From assembly GCF_900110925.1 (NCBI RefSeq), contig NZ_FOFP01000009.1, forward strand, positions 124,001 through 188,000: a stretch of 64,000 bases of DNA, given 5' to 3'. This stretch comes from Pseudomonas cuatrocienegasensis (lineage in GTDB: Bacteria > Pseudomonadota > Gammaproteobacteria > Pseudomonadales > Pseudomonadaceae). The stretch's first letter is position 1; every line of letters begins with the position of its first letter. A program made the translations under genes and the position numbers. The notes beneath the pieces are model-generated. The model was given only the letters and a program-made list of their open reading frames with translations, had not been told where the DNA came from and did no database searches. Below, piece after piece: positions 20,851-28,846 of this stretch.

Positions 20851-22607
20851 GACTGAATCCTCAGGGTGGCGACCAGGCTGCGTGGCGGGAGGGTGCCGCT
20901 CTGCAGGTAGCTGTCGAGCTCTAGCCCCGTGGCAAACAGCAGGTCTGCGCCCTCGGCCGGTGGCGCTGCAGCGGCGTCGGCCTCGCCCAGATTGAGGTCG
21001 ATGCGCAGCTCACTGCCATCGCCCAGCAGCCAGGCCGCGGTCAGTGCGCCTTCGGCCAACACGGTGACCTGGGCCAATTGCGCGCCGGGCAGGCGCGGGG
21101 TGATCCAGCGTTGGCGCAAGGCCAGCAGTTGTTGGTACAGCGCAGGCCAACCGTGGCTTTGCGCCATGTCAGCCGGGCGTTGCGGCACCGACGCATGGAA
21201 GGTACTCAGGGCATTGGGGTCGGGAATCGTGCTGCGGCGCTCGGCATCAGCAAAGGCGGCAAAATCGGCGAATTCGCTGCGCCGGCCTTCGCGCACGGCG
21301 TCACCCAGGGCGTCGTGGTGATCGGTGAAAAACAGAAACGGCTGCTCGCAGCCCCATTCCTCGCCCATAAATAGCAGCGGCACCATGGGGCAGAGCAGGT
21401 GCAGGGCCACGGCGGCGCGTAAAGCCTCGGGATCGGCCAGGCTGACCAGGCGCTCGCCAAAGGCGCGGTTGCCGGTCTGGTCGTGGTTTTGCAAAAACAG
21501 CACGAAGGCGGTCGGCGGCAGGTGGCCGCTGGGCTGGCCACGCGCTGTACCGCGGCGCGAGGTTTCACCTTGGTAGATGAAGCCCTCGCCGAGGCAGCGG
21601 GCCAGCTTGCGTGTGGCGTCCTGGGTGAAGTCGGCGTAGTAGCCTTCCTGCTCGCCGGTCAACAGGCAGTGCAGGACGTTATGGCCGTCGTCATTCCATT
21701 GCGCATCGAAGCCGTCCTGCAGCAGCGCCGCATTGTTGTCTTCGTTCTCCAGCACCAGGTGCACCTGGCGTTCGCTGCCGGTGGCCTGGCGTACACGCTG
21801 GGCCAGCTCGCGGAGAAAATCGTCATCCTCAATGGCGTGCACCGCATCCAGGCGCAGGCCGTCGACACGGTAGTCGAGCAGCCACATCAGGGCATTCTCG
21901 ATAAAGAAATCGCGCACTTCGCGGCGGCGAAAATCGATGGCATCGCCCCAGGGCGTCTGCCGGTCGTGGCGGAAGAAGTCGCGGGCGTAAAGGCCGAGGT
22001 AGTTACCGTCCGGGCCGAAGTGGTTGTAGATGACGTCGACGAAGACCATCAGACCAAGGCCGTGGGCCTGGTCGATCAACGCGCGCAGCTCGTCCGGGCT
22101 GCCGTACTCGCGCTGGGGGGCGAAGGTCAGCACGCCGTCATAGCCCCAGTTGCGCTGACCGGCGAAGCTGCCCAGAGGCATCAGCTCGATGGCGGTAATG
22201 CCCAGCTCGGCCAGGCGCGGCAGCTCGCGGGCGACACCGGCGTAGCCGCCAAGGGCGCCGACATGCAATTCATAGAGCACCGTCTCGTGCCAGGGCCGGC
22301 CTTGCCAGTCGTTGTGCACCCATGGGTAGGTGCGCGGGTCGACCACCACGCTGGGGCCGTGAACATCATGGGCCTGGGCGCGCGACGCTGGGTCCGGCAC
22401 CTGGTGCTGGCCGTCGATTAAAAACTGATAACGGGTGCCGGCCGGGCAGGCCACATCGGCGGCGAACCAGCCGTGCTCACCGGCCTGCATGGCATAACGG
22501 TCGCCGCTGCCGAGGACCAACGCCACCTCGTGGGCGTTGGGTGCCCAGAGCGCGAAGTGGGTGTTGCCGTGGGAGTCGAGGTGGGCACCGTGGGTCGACA
22601 ACGTCAT
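20847..22607 (-). CDS. treZ: Malto-oligosyltrehalose trehalohydrolase
   Basis: GH13 enzyme of about 586 residues that cleaves maltooligosyl trehalose to free trehalose. An N-terminal CBM48-like module (THFALWAPNAHEVALVLG) precedes the barrel with GLRLDAVHAI (nucleophile), LVLENEDNN (acid) and NHDQTGNRAFG. The ATG at 22607 overlaps the glgA stop as TGATG; a GTG three bases earlier at 22610 is an equally close alternative. Coupling between glgA and malQ indicates one transcript. Confidence 0.96.
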   Translation of the reverse strand: MTLSTHGAHLDSHGNTHFALWAPNAHEVALVLGSGDRYAMQAGEHGWFAADVACPAGTRYQFLIDGQHQVPDPASRAQAHDVHGPSVVVDPRTYPWVHNDWQGRPWHETVLYELHVGALGGYAGVARELPRLAELGITAIELMPLGSFAGQRNWGYDGVLTFAPQREYGSPDELRALIDQAHGLGLMVFVDVIYNHFGPDGNYLGLYARDFFRHDRQTPWGDAIDFRRREVRDFFIENALMWLLDYRVDGLRLDAVHAIEDDDFLRELAQRVRQATGSERQVHLVLENEDNNAALLQDGFDAQWNDDGHNVLHCLLTGEQEGYYADFTQDATRKLARCLGEGFIYQGETSRRGTARGQPSGHLPPTAFVLFLQNHDQTGNRAFGERLVSLADPEALRAAVALHLLCPMVPLLFMGEEWGCEQPFLFFTDHHDALGDAVREGRRSEFADFAAFADAERRSTIPDPNALSTFHASVPQRPADMAQSHGWPALYQQLLALRQRWITPRLPGAQLAQVTVLAEGALTAAWLLGDGSELRIDLNLGEADAAAAPPAEGADLLFATGLELDSYLQSGTLPPRSLVATLRIQS

Positions 22608-24154
22608 CACCGGCTGGCCCTGCGCATGGCCAACTGCACGGGCTTGCTGACCCCGATCAGGTCGCGGTACAGCTGGTCGTAGGGGCGTGCCGACTGGCGC
22701 CAGTACAGCGGGGCGGACATCGCCTGGCAGCGCATGGCACTGAGCAGCGCAGGGTGACGGAACACCTTGAGCGCACGACTGATGGCCTCCAGGTAGCTGT
22801 CGGCGTTGGCTTGATCGAACAAAAAGCCACTGACGCCATCTTCGATGGTATCGGCCAGGCCGCCGGTGCGCCGGGCGATCGGCAGGGAACCGAAGCGCTG
22901 GGCGTACATCTGGCTCAAACCGCAGGGCTCGAAACGCGAGGGCATCAGCAGGAAATCACTGCCGGCGTACATGCGTCGGGCATCGGTTTCGTTGAAGCCG
23001 ATCTGCACACCGATACGGCCCGGATGGCGCGCGGCCAGCTCGCGCATGGCTTGCTCCAGCTCCGCCTCGCCGCGGCCGATGACCGCCAGGCGGCCGCCAC
23101 CGGCAACGATGCGCTCGGCGACTTGCAGGGTCAGGTCGATGCCTTTTTGTTGCACCAGGCGCGAGACCACGGCGAACAGCGGGCCGTCATCGGCATCCAG
23201 GGCAAACAGTTGCTCGACATAGCGGGCATTGGCGCGCTTGCCAGCGAGGTCGCGGGGGCTGAAGCCGGCGACCAGATGGGCATCGTGCTGCGGGTCCCAG
23301 CTTTCGTCGATGCCATTGGTGATGCCGCTGAGCTGGCCGCGAATCGCCTTGTGCTTGAGCAGGCCTTCGAGGCCACAGCCGAAGGTTTCGCTGGTGATCT
23401 CGCGGGCATAGGTGCGGCTGACCGTGGTGATATGGCTGGCATGGGCCAGGCCGGCTTTCATAAAGGACAGCTTGCCGTAGAACTCCATGCTCTCCGGGCT
23501 GCTGGCGCTGGCCGGCAGGCCGAGTTCCGGGCTGCAATGCAGGTCGCACAGGCCCTGGTAGGCGAGGTTATGCACGGTAAACACGCTCGGCGTTTTCAGC
23601 CCGCGCCAGGCCATATAGGCCGGCGCCAGGCCCGCTGGCCAGTCGTTGGCGTGGACCAGATCGGGCTGCCAGGCCATGCCGGCGTTGGTCGCGGCGATCT
23701 CGGCAGCCGCCAGGCCCAGGCGGGCGAAACGGATATGGTTATCCGGCCAGTCGCGCAGTTGCGTGTCGCCGTAGGGACCGCCTTCGCGCTCGTACAATTC
23801 CGGGCTGAGCAGCACATAGACAATCAGCCCGTCAGGCAGGTCCATACGGCCAATGCGACAAGCGGGCAGGGCGGCATGCCCGCCGACTTCACCGACCACG
23901 CGAATCGGGTGGCCGCTGTCGAGCACCTGGCGGTAGCCGGGGATCAGCACCCGCACATCGTGGTGCTGGGCCAGTGCTCGGGGCAGGGCTGCCGATACGT
24001 CGCCCAGGCCGCCGACCTTGACCAGGTCGGCAATTTCCGAGGTGACGAAGAGAATTCGTTGTGTGTCTGCTTGCCGCGTTTCGACATGCAGGACAGGGCG
24101 CGCCTGCTGCAGGTTGACGTCCGTGATCCGCGCTGATGCCACTGCATTACCCAT
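22607..24154 (-). CDS. glgA: Glycogen synthase
   Basis: GT5 ADP-glucose glucosyltransferase extending alpha-1,4-glucan chains. The N-terminal KVGGLGDV binds ADP-glucose, and PSRFEPCGLSQMYA near the C-terminus is the retaining E-x7-E region. The start at 24154 (MGNAVASARI) is chosen because GGAGG stands five bases before it; upstream ATGs at 24196 and 24205 lack such a site. About 515 residues, slightly longer than the E. coli enzyme owing to an N-terminal extension. First gene of the seven-gene minus operon ending with the PIG-L gene. Confidence 0.96.
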   Translation of the reverse strand: MGNAVASARITDVNLQQARPVLHVETRQADTQRILFVTSEIADLVKVGGLGDVSAALPRALAQHHDVRVLIPGYRQVLDSGHPIRVVGEVGGHAALPACRIGRMDLPDGLIVYVLLSPELYEREGGPYGDTQLRDWPDNHIRFARLGLAAAEIAATNAGMAWQPDLVHANDWPAGLAPAYMAWRGLKTPSVFTVHNLAYQGLCDLHCSPELGLPASASSPESMEFYGKLSFMKAGLAHASHITTVSRTYAREITSETFGCGLEGLLKHKAIRGQLSGITNGIDESWDPQHDAHLVAGFSPRDLAGKRANARYVEQLFALDADDGPLFAVVSRLVQQKGIDLTLQVAERIVAGGGRLAVIGRGEAELEQAMRELAARHPGRIGVQIGFNETDARRMYAGSDFLLMPSRFEPCGLSQMYAQRFGSLPIARRTGGLADTIEDGVSGFLFDQANADSYLEAISRALKVFRHPALLSAMRCQAMSAPLYWRQSARPYDQLYRDLIGVSKPVQLAMRRASR

Positions 24155-24375
24155 ACCCGCCTCCAGACTTCCTTCGTCGCAGGTTCTGCCTGCCATCTCC
24201 CACATCCCCTGCAGCTGCAGGGCCGTGCGTGCTTGAATCGTCCGCGGGACATGGCCCGCCCTATTGATGACTGGACGGGCGCGGCGAAAGTTTCAGCTAT
24301 TTTTGCGGCCGGCCAAGGGCCATCAGCGGCATTTTTCTGGGCCGCTGCACCCTTTGGGCGCAGCGTTTGAAGGGG

Positions 24376-25494
24376 TCACACGGGCGGTTGGTGTTCGGGC
24401 GGTGCAGTGGCTTGCTGGGCATCGGGTGCATCATTGTTCGCGGCCATGTGCAGGGAGGCACGAACCCGGGGCAGGGCATCGGGGTACTGGTTGCCAATAA
24501 AGTTGATCAGGTTCTCGCGCAGGTAGCAGCGCAGGTCCCAGTTGCGCGATGAGTCCGGCGAGCTGGCCAGCACCCGCAGCTGGATCGCGCGTTCACCGGC
24601 CTCGGTCACCTGCAATACGCAGACGCGACCGTCCCACAACTGCGGCACGCTTTCGCACAGGCGTTGCAGCTCGGCACGCAGTGGGTCGAGCGGCAGGCCG
24701 TAATCGACCCAGAAGAACACCGAGCCGAGGATCGACGCACTCGAGCGCGTCCAGTTCTGGAACGGGTTCTCGATAAACCACTGCAGTGGCACCACCAGGC
24801 GTCGTTCGTCCCAGATGCGGATGACCACGTAAGCCCCGGTGATTTCCTCGATACGCCCCCATTCGCCCTCGACGATCACCACATCGTCCAGGCGGATAGG
24901 TTGGGTGAGGGCGATCTGCAGCCCGGCAATCAGGTTGCCCAACACCGGCTTGGCGGCAAAGCCCACGGCCAGCCCGGCGACCCCGGCCGAGGCCAGCAGG
25001 CTGGCGCCGACCTGGCGCGCGGCCGGAAAGGTCATCAGCATGGCGGCAAAACCAAACAGCACCACGAACACACCCAGTGTGCGGACCAGTACCCGGGTTT
25101 GCGTCTGGATACGCCGTGCGCGCAGGTTGTCGCTGATGTCGATGGGGTTGCGCAGCAGGATGATGCGCTCCACCGAGTTGGCGGCCTGTAGGCCCAGCCA
25201 GGTGATGGTGGCGATCAGCGCCAGCCCCAGCAGGTGGCGGATGATGCCAATAAATGGCAGATCATCCGGTGCGCCGGCGCCGACGCCCTGCAAACCGATC
25301 AGTGGCACCAGCACATACAGCGGCGACTTGATCCGCGACAGCACTTCGCGGCTCATCGGGGCCTTGCGCGTCACGCGCTCGAGCAGGCGGATCAGCGAAC
25401 GCGCCGCGATGCTCAGCAGCAAAGCGGTGATCAGGGCCGAGAGCAGCGTCTTCAGTGCAGGCGTATCGAGATAGGCGAGCCAGTCCAAAAACAT
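24376..25494 (-). CDS. MscS-type mechanosensitive channel
   Basis: Inner-membrane channel of 372 residues. Hydrophobic segments lie near residues 15-35, 75-97 and 125-150. The pore helix VGASLLASAGVAGLAVGFAA follows, then the MscS beta domain (PIRLDDVVIVEGEWGRIEEI, WDERRLVVPLQWFIENPFQNW) and a short acidic/proline tail. The ATG at 25494 is preferred because GGAGG lies five bases upstream; the ATG at 25509 would place that site inside the coding region. Related to the YbdG/YnaI-like subclass. It probably relieves osmotic pressure, which fits the trehalose operon next door. Confidence 0.92.
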   Translation of the reverse strand: MFLDWLAYLDTPALKTLLSALITALLLSIAARSLIRLLERVTRKAPMSREVLSRIKSPLYVLVPLIGLQGVGAGAPDDLPFIGIIRHLLGLALIATITWLGLQAANSVERIILLRNPIDISDNLRARRIQTQTRVLVRTLGVFVVLFGFAAMLMTFPAARQVGASLLASAGVAGLAVGFAAKPVLGNLIAGLQIALTQPIRLDDVVIVEGEWGRIEEITGAYVVIRIWDERRLVVPLQWFIENPFQNWTRSSASILGSVFFWVDYGLPLDPLRAELQRLCESVPQLWDGRVCVLQVTEAGERAIQLRVLASSPDSSRNWDLRCYLRENLINFIGNQYPDALPRVRASLHMAANNDAPDAQQATAPPEHQPPV

Positions 25495-25594
25495 CAGAGC
25501 CTCCAGCAAGATGAGCAGATAAGTGCAGGGCTTGTGACGAGAACAGCCCTGACAGTTAAGGGGACTGACGAGCGGGCGATTGATTCAATCGAAT

Positions 25595-25617
25595 GCCCCT
25601 GTGGGGGCCTCAGGGGC
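25595..25617. repeat. GC hairpin in the galU upstream gap
   Basis: GCCCCTG (25595-25601) can pair with CAGGGGC (25611-25617) across a nine-base loop. No T-run follows on either strand, so it is not a clear terminator. It lies 200 bases upstream of galU and about 100 upstream of the MscS gene start. Confidence 0.4.
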
Positions 25618-25676
25618 AAAAAAGCTGAACGATTGCGGCGCTGAAAAATCCTAGTTTGCAGCTCCAGGCCCCTAGG

Positions 25677-25730
25677 GTCTGTTGCCGTTTCGTTCGCGGC
25701 AACGCGGCTTGCGACGAAACGGGAACAGAC
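25677..25730. repeat. 54-bp REP-like palindrome upstream of galU
   Basis: GTCTGTTGCCGTTTCGT at the left end and ACGAAACGGGAACAGAC at the right end form an inverted repeat with one mismatch. It extends inward through CGC/GCG with a one-base bulge, enclosing the loop GGCAACGCGGCTT. This is a long stem-loop lying 90 bases before galU. It looks like a dispersed palindromic repeat of Pseudomonas rather than a terminator, as no T-run follows. Confidence 0.6.
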
Positions 25731-25819
25731 TTTGCAGGCTTTTAAAGCGTTCAATTAGGAACCAGGTCGGCGACCCCAAAGGCGGGCGCGCCAGACCCCA
25801 CATGAGGCACAGGAATCCC

Positions 25820-26662
25820 ATGATCAAGAAGTGTTTGTTCCCCGCAGCCGGTTACGGCACCCGCTTTCTGCCCGCCACCAAGGCAATGCCCAAAGAGATG
25901 CTGCCGGTGGTCAATACGCCGCTGATCCAGTACGGCGTCGAAGAGGCGCTGGACGCCGGGCTGACCGAAATTGCCATGGTTACGGGCCGCGGCAAGCGCT
26001 CGCTGGAAGACCACTTCGACATCAGCTACGAGCTCGAACACCAGATTCGCGATACCGACAAAGAAAAATACCTGGTCGGTATCCGTCGCCTGATCGACGA
26101 GTGCACCTTCTCGTACACCCGCCAGGTGGAAATGAAAGGCCTGGGCCATGCCATTCTCTGCGGCCGCCCGCTGATAGGTGACGAGCCCTTCGCCGTGGTC
26201 CTGGCCGATGACCTGTGCCTGAACCTCGACGGTGACGGCGTGTTGGCGCAGATGGTCAAGCTGTACAACCAGTTCCGCTGCTCGATCGTGGCGGTTCAGG
26301 AAGTGCCCATGGAAGACATTCACAAGTACGGCGTGATCGCCGGTGAGATGATCCGCGACGACATCTACCGCGTCAGCCATATGGTCGAAAAACCCAAGCC
26401 CGAAGATGCGCCGTCGAATCTGGCGATCATCGGCCGCTACATCCTCACCCCGGATATCTTCGACCTGATCGAGAAGACCGAGCCGGGCAAGGGGGGCGAG
26501 ATCCAGATCACCGACGCCCTGATGAAACAGGCTCAGGACGGTTGCGTGCTGGCCTATAAATTCAAAGGTCAGCGCTTCGACTGCGGCGGCGCGGAAGGTT
26601 ATATCGAGGCGACCAACTTCTGCTTCGAGAACCTCTATAAGCGCGGCAAGCTCGGCGAATAA
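25820..26662 (+). CDS. galU: UTP-glucose-1-phosphate uridylyltransferase
   Basis: Cytoplasmic nucleotidyltransferase of 280 residues making UDP-glucose from UTP and glucose-1-phosphate for envelope polysaccharides. The N-terminus has the AAGYGTRFLPATK nucleotide-binding loop and KEMLPVVNTP; FAVVLADDL and the FDCGGAEGY segment are also typical. The ATG at 25820 follows CAGGAATC and starts the conserved MIKKCLFPAAG; longer upstream frame is non-coding. A strong terminator follows 20 bases after the stop, so it is probably monocistronic. Confidence 0.98.
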   Translation: MIKKCLFPAAGYGTRFLPATKAMPKEMLPVVNTPLIQYGVEEALDAGLTEIAMVTGRGKRSLEDHFDISYELEHQIRDTDKEKYLVGIRRLIDECTFSYTRQVEMKGLGHAILCGRPLIGDEPFAVVLADDLCLNLDGDGVLAQMVKLYNQFRCSIVAVQEVPMEDIHKYGVIAGEMIRDDIYRVSHMVEKPKPEDAPSNLAIIGRYILTPDIFDLIEKTEPGKGGEIQITDALMKQAQDGCVLAYKFKGQRFDCGGAEGYIEATNFCFENLYKRGKLGE

Positions 26663-26681
26663 CGCCCAGTTCCTGCAGCAC

Positions 26682-26720
26682 AAAAAAGCCTGCCCCGTGA
26701 ACGCGGTGCAGGCTTTTTGT
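26682..26720 (+). terminator. Rho-independent terminator of galU
   Basis: AAAAAGCCTGC (from about 26683) pairs perfectly with GCAGGCTTTTT (to about 26719) around a 13-base loop, leaving a T-rich tail. It begins 20 bases after the galU stop. The A-run on the other side lets it work on the minus strand too. Confidence 0.93.
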
Positions 26721-26749
26721 TGTGTGCTGTGCACTGCCTCCCACCATCC

Positions 26750-26811
26750 TCGCGGTGCGCACGGCGCACCCTACACCCTGCATCGCGTCGGGTGCGCTGC
26801 GCGCACCGCGA
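26750..26811. repeat. REP-like imperfect palindrome
   Basis: TCGCGGTGCGC (26750-26760) and GCGCACCGCGA (26801-26811) are perfect inverted repeats, with inner partly complementary blocks (CGCACCC and GGGTGCG). GC-rich palindromes with GTGCGC/GCGCAC arms are common between Pseudomonas genes. It separates the galU terminator from the next promoter. Confidence 0.6.
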
Positions 26812-26818
26812 TAATTCA

Positions 26819-26850
26819 CTCCATAACATAATGTAAAAATGTATAGTGAT
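26819..26850 (+). promoter_or_regulatory. Promoter/operator region of the ArsR-type regulator gene
   Basis: An AT-rich block in otherwise GC-rich DNA precedes the regulator gene. It contains ACATAATGT (a perfect short palindrome), a further ATGT half-site and a -10-like TATAGT at 26842-26847. ArsR-family repressors usually bind such AT-rich dyads over their own promoter, so self-repression is inferred. Confidence 0.45.
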
Positions 26851-26877
26851 GACCTGAATGATCGTCACAGGACCACC

Positions 26878-27180
26878 ATGGACATCCAGACATTACGCGC
26901 CAATGCCGATGCCGCCGGGCAACTGCTCAAGGCCCTGGGCAACCCGGATCGACTGTTGCTGCTTTGCCAACTGAGCCAAGGCGAGCGCAGCGTCGGCGAA
27001 CTGGAGCAATTGCTGGGCATCCAGCAACCCACCTTGTCCCAGCAACTGGGCGTGCTGCGCCGCGAGGGGCTGGTTGCCACGCGCCGTGAGGGCAAGCAGA
27101 TCGTCTACCGCATCGACAGCCCGGAAGCGCTCGCGGTGATCAACACGCTCTACGAACTGTTCTGCGCGAAATCATCATGA
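26878..27180 (+). CDS. ArsR-family repressor, BigR-like
   Basis: Winged-helix repressor of 100 residues. The DNA-binding segment reads VGELEQLLGIQQPTLSQQLGVLRREGLV. Two cysteines, in LLLLCQLSQGE and in YELFCAKSS, sit where the BigR/SqrR/YgaV branch has its redox pair, which senses sulfane sulfur or persulfide. The ATG at 26878 follows CAGGACC and gives the usual N-terminus. The stop overlaps the start of a YeeE/YedE gene (ATGA). The pairing of BigR-like repressor with YeeE/YedE transporters supports a sulfur-stress role; metal sensing is less likely because no CxC metal motif is seen. Confidence 0.9.
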   Translation: MDIQTLRANADAAGQLLKALGNPDRLLLLCQLSQGERSVGELEQLLGIQQPTLSQQLGVLRREGLVATRREGKQIVYRIDSPEALAVINTLYELFCAKSS

Positions 27181-27614
27181 TCAATATCGACTGGGCTCAC
27201 TTCACCCCGTACTCGGCCTTGCTCGGCGGCGCCCTGATCGGCCTGGGCGCGAGCCTGTTCGCCGTACTCAATGGCCGCATCGCGGGCATCAGCGGCTTGC
27301 TCGGCAGCCTGTTACCACGGGGTGGGGAAGGGCGCTCGGAAAAAGCCCTGTTCCTGGCCGGCTTACTGGTAGCACCGCTGCTCTGGTTGCTGCTGAGCGA
27401 GCCACCCGCGGTACAGTTCGACACCGGCTGGCCAGGGCTGCTGCTTGCTGGCGCACTGGTCGGCATCGGCAGCCGTTATGGCGCCGGTTGCACCAGCGGG
27501 CATGGCGTCTGCGGCTTGTCGCGGCTCTCACCACGCTCGGCGGTGGCAACGCTGAGCTTTATGGCCAGCGGCTTTGCCATGGTCTACCTCATTCGCCATC
27601 TACTGGGAGCCTGA
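27177..27614 (+). CDS. YeeE/YedE (PmpA-like) half transporter
   Basis: Inner-membrane protein of 145 residues with four hydrophobic segments and the family motif GIGSRYGAGCTSGHGVCGLSR, whose conserved cysteines handle thiosulfate or sulfane sulfur in TsuA-type transporters. It is about half the length of a full YeeE, and the other half is the next gene. Translationally coupled to the BigR-like repressor, so probably derepressed by reactive sulfur species. Confidence 0.9.
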   Translation: MINIDWAHFTPYSALLGGALIGLGASLFAVLNGRIAGISGLLGSLLPRGGEGRSEKALFLAGLLVAPLLWLLLSEPPAVQFDTGWPGLLLAGALVGIGSRYGAGCTSGHGVCGLSRLSPRSAVATLSFMASGFAMVYLIRHLLGA

Positions 27615-27616
27615 GC

Positions 27617-28033
27617 ATGCGCGGCGTTGCAGCCTTTATCGCCGGCCTGGTGTTCGGCATCGGCCTGCTGGTGGCCGGTATGGCAAACCCGGCCAAGGTG
27701 CTGGCCTTTCTCGATATCGCCGGGCTATGGGACCCTTCACTGGCGCTGGTGATGGCCAGCGCCATCGGCGTGGCCCTGCTACCGCTGCAATGGAGTCGCC
27801 GGCAACAGCGCGCGCTGCTGGGTGGCACCATGCAGATGCCGAACGCCCGTCAGCTGGATAAACGCCTGATCCTCGGCAGCCTGACCTTCGGCGCCGGCTG
27901 GGGTATTGCCGGCATCTGCCCGGGGCCGGCACTGGTGCTGTTGCCGCTGGGCTACTGGCAGATCAGCTTGTTTGTGGTGGCGATGCTGATGGGGATGGGG
28001 GTGTTTGCGGTGCTGGAAAGGCGGCGAGGGTAG
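27617..28033 (+). CDS. YeeE/YedE (PmpB-like) half transporter
   Basis: Second half-size YeeE/YedE protein, 138 residues, starting two bases after the first. It has the GLVFGIGLLVAGMANPAKVLAFLD opening (four to five membrane segments overall) and the conserved cysteine in GWGIAGICPGPAL. Together the two halves probably make one sulfur-compound transporter. The ATG at 27617 is chosen because it follows directly on the upstream stop; the longer open frame overlaps that gene. Confidence 0.9.
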   Translation: MRGVAAFIAGLVFGIGLLVAGMANPAKVLAFLDIAGLWDPSLALVMASAIGVALLPLQWSRRQQRALLGGTMQMPNARQLDKRLILGSLTFGAGWGIAGICPGPALVLLPLGYWQISLFVVAMLMGMGVFAVLERRRG

Positions 28034-28372
28034 AGGCTAACTCAGGTGAGTTTCGCCGCATCGCATGGTTTTCTTGAAAAAGACCAGGGCTTCTTGTCTC
28101 CAGTGCGAGGCAGTCAGGCAAGCAAAGAGCTGCACATGTAATAGATCTGCAACGCCAGGGTGAAGGCAGTTTCGCCATTGTTCTTGGCATGCCTGATTCG
28201 GAGCGGCACTTCGCATAACCTCCCCATGGTCACGACGGCTGAATACCTCTATTAGCCTGACTAATGAATTCTCAGCGATTTTTTTCTGTAGAGTTTCTAG
28301 ACTCATTCCGATAGCCGTTCCCCGCGTTTGCAGGTATTGCACCCGGCGGGTGCCTCTGACAGGAGTTCTTCT
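28034..28372. other. Gap between the YeeE pair and iorA
   Basis: A 339-base stretch with lower GC than its neighbours. A minus-strand frame from 28306 to 28037 (89 codons, MSLETLQKKIAEN at its start) could be a small gene, but it has no clear ribosome site and no recognised family. The plus-strand promoter for iorAB should lie here. No strong hairpin was seen. Confidence 0.3.
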
Positions 28373-28846
28373 ATGACACAACTTCAAATCAACGGACAAA
28401 CCAAGGACGTTGAAGGCTCCGACGACATACCCTTGCTGTGGGCACTACGCGATGAGCTTGGCATGACCGGCACCAAATTCGGCTGCGGCATGGCGATGTG
28501 CGGTGCCTGTACTGTGCATATGGATGGCTCGGCTATTCGTTCATGCGTTACCCCCATTTCAGCGGTGGTGGGTCGTGCTATCTCCACCATTGAGGGGATG
28601 GAAACCGACCGCGTCGGGCAGGTGGTGCAGCAGGTCTGGATCGAGAACAACGTTGCCCAATGCGGCTATTGCCAGGCGGGGCAGATCATGACGGCGGTGA
28701 GCCTGCTCAAGACCACACCCAAACCCAGCGAAGAGCAAATCGATCAAGCCATGAGCGGCAATATCTGCCGCTGCGGCACCTATCCACGTATCCGCGCTGC
28801 CATCCAGCAGGCTGCCGGCCAACTGGCACAGGGAGCCCAGCTATGA
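28373..28846 (+). CDS. iorA: Isoquinoline 1-oxidoreductase-type (2Fe-2S) subunit
   Basis: Small subunit of 157 residues of a molybdenum hydroxylase, carrying two [2Fe-2S] clusters that pass electrons from the Mo site. The plant-type cluster is seen in GCGMAMCGACT plus a later Cys (SCVTP), and the second in CGYCQAGQ with GNICRCGTY. AGGAG stands eight bases before the ATG. The stop overlaps the start of the large subunit. Substrate is uncertain; related pairs oxidise N-heteroaromatics or aldehydes. Confidence 0.92.
   Translation: MTQLQINGQTKDVEGSDDIPLLWALRDELGMTGTKFGCGMAMCGACTVHMDGSAIRSCVTPISAVVGRAISTIEGMETDRVGQVVQQVWIENNVAQCGYCQAGQIMTAVSLLKTTPKPSEEQIDQAMSGNICRCGTYPRIRAAIQQAAGQLAQGAQL

Noticed and set aside
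22322..24136. A 604-codon plus-strand frame
   Set aside because: Antisense to treZ and glgA; no ribosome site and no recognisable family.
25751..26734. A 327-codon minus-strand frame over galU
   Set aside because: galU is unambiguous on the plus strand; the antisense frame is a GC-driven shadow.
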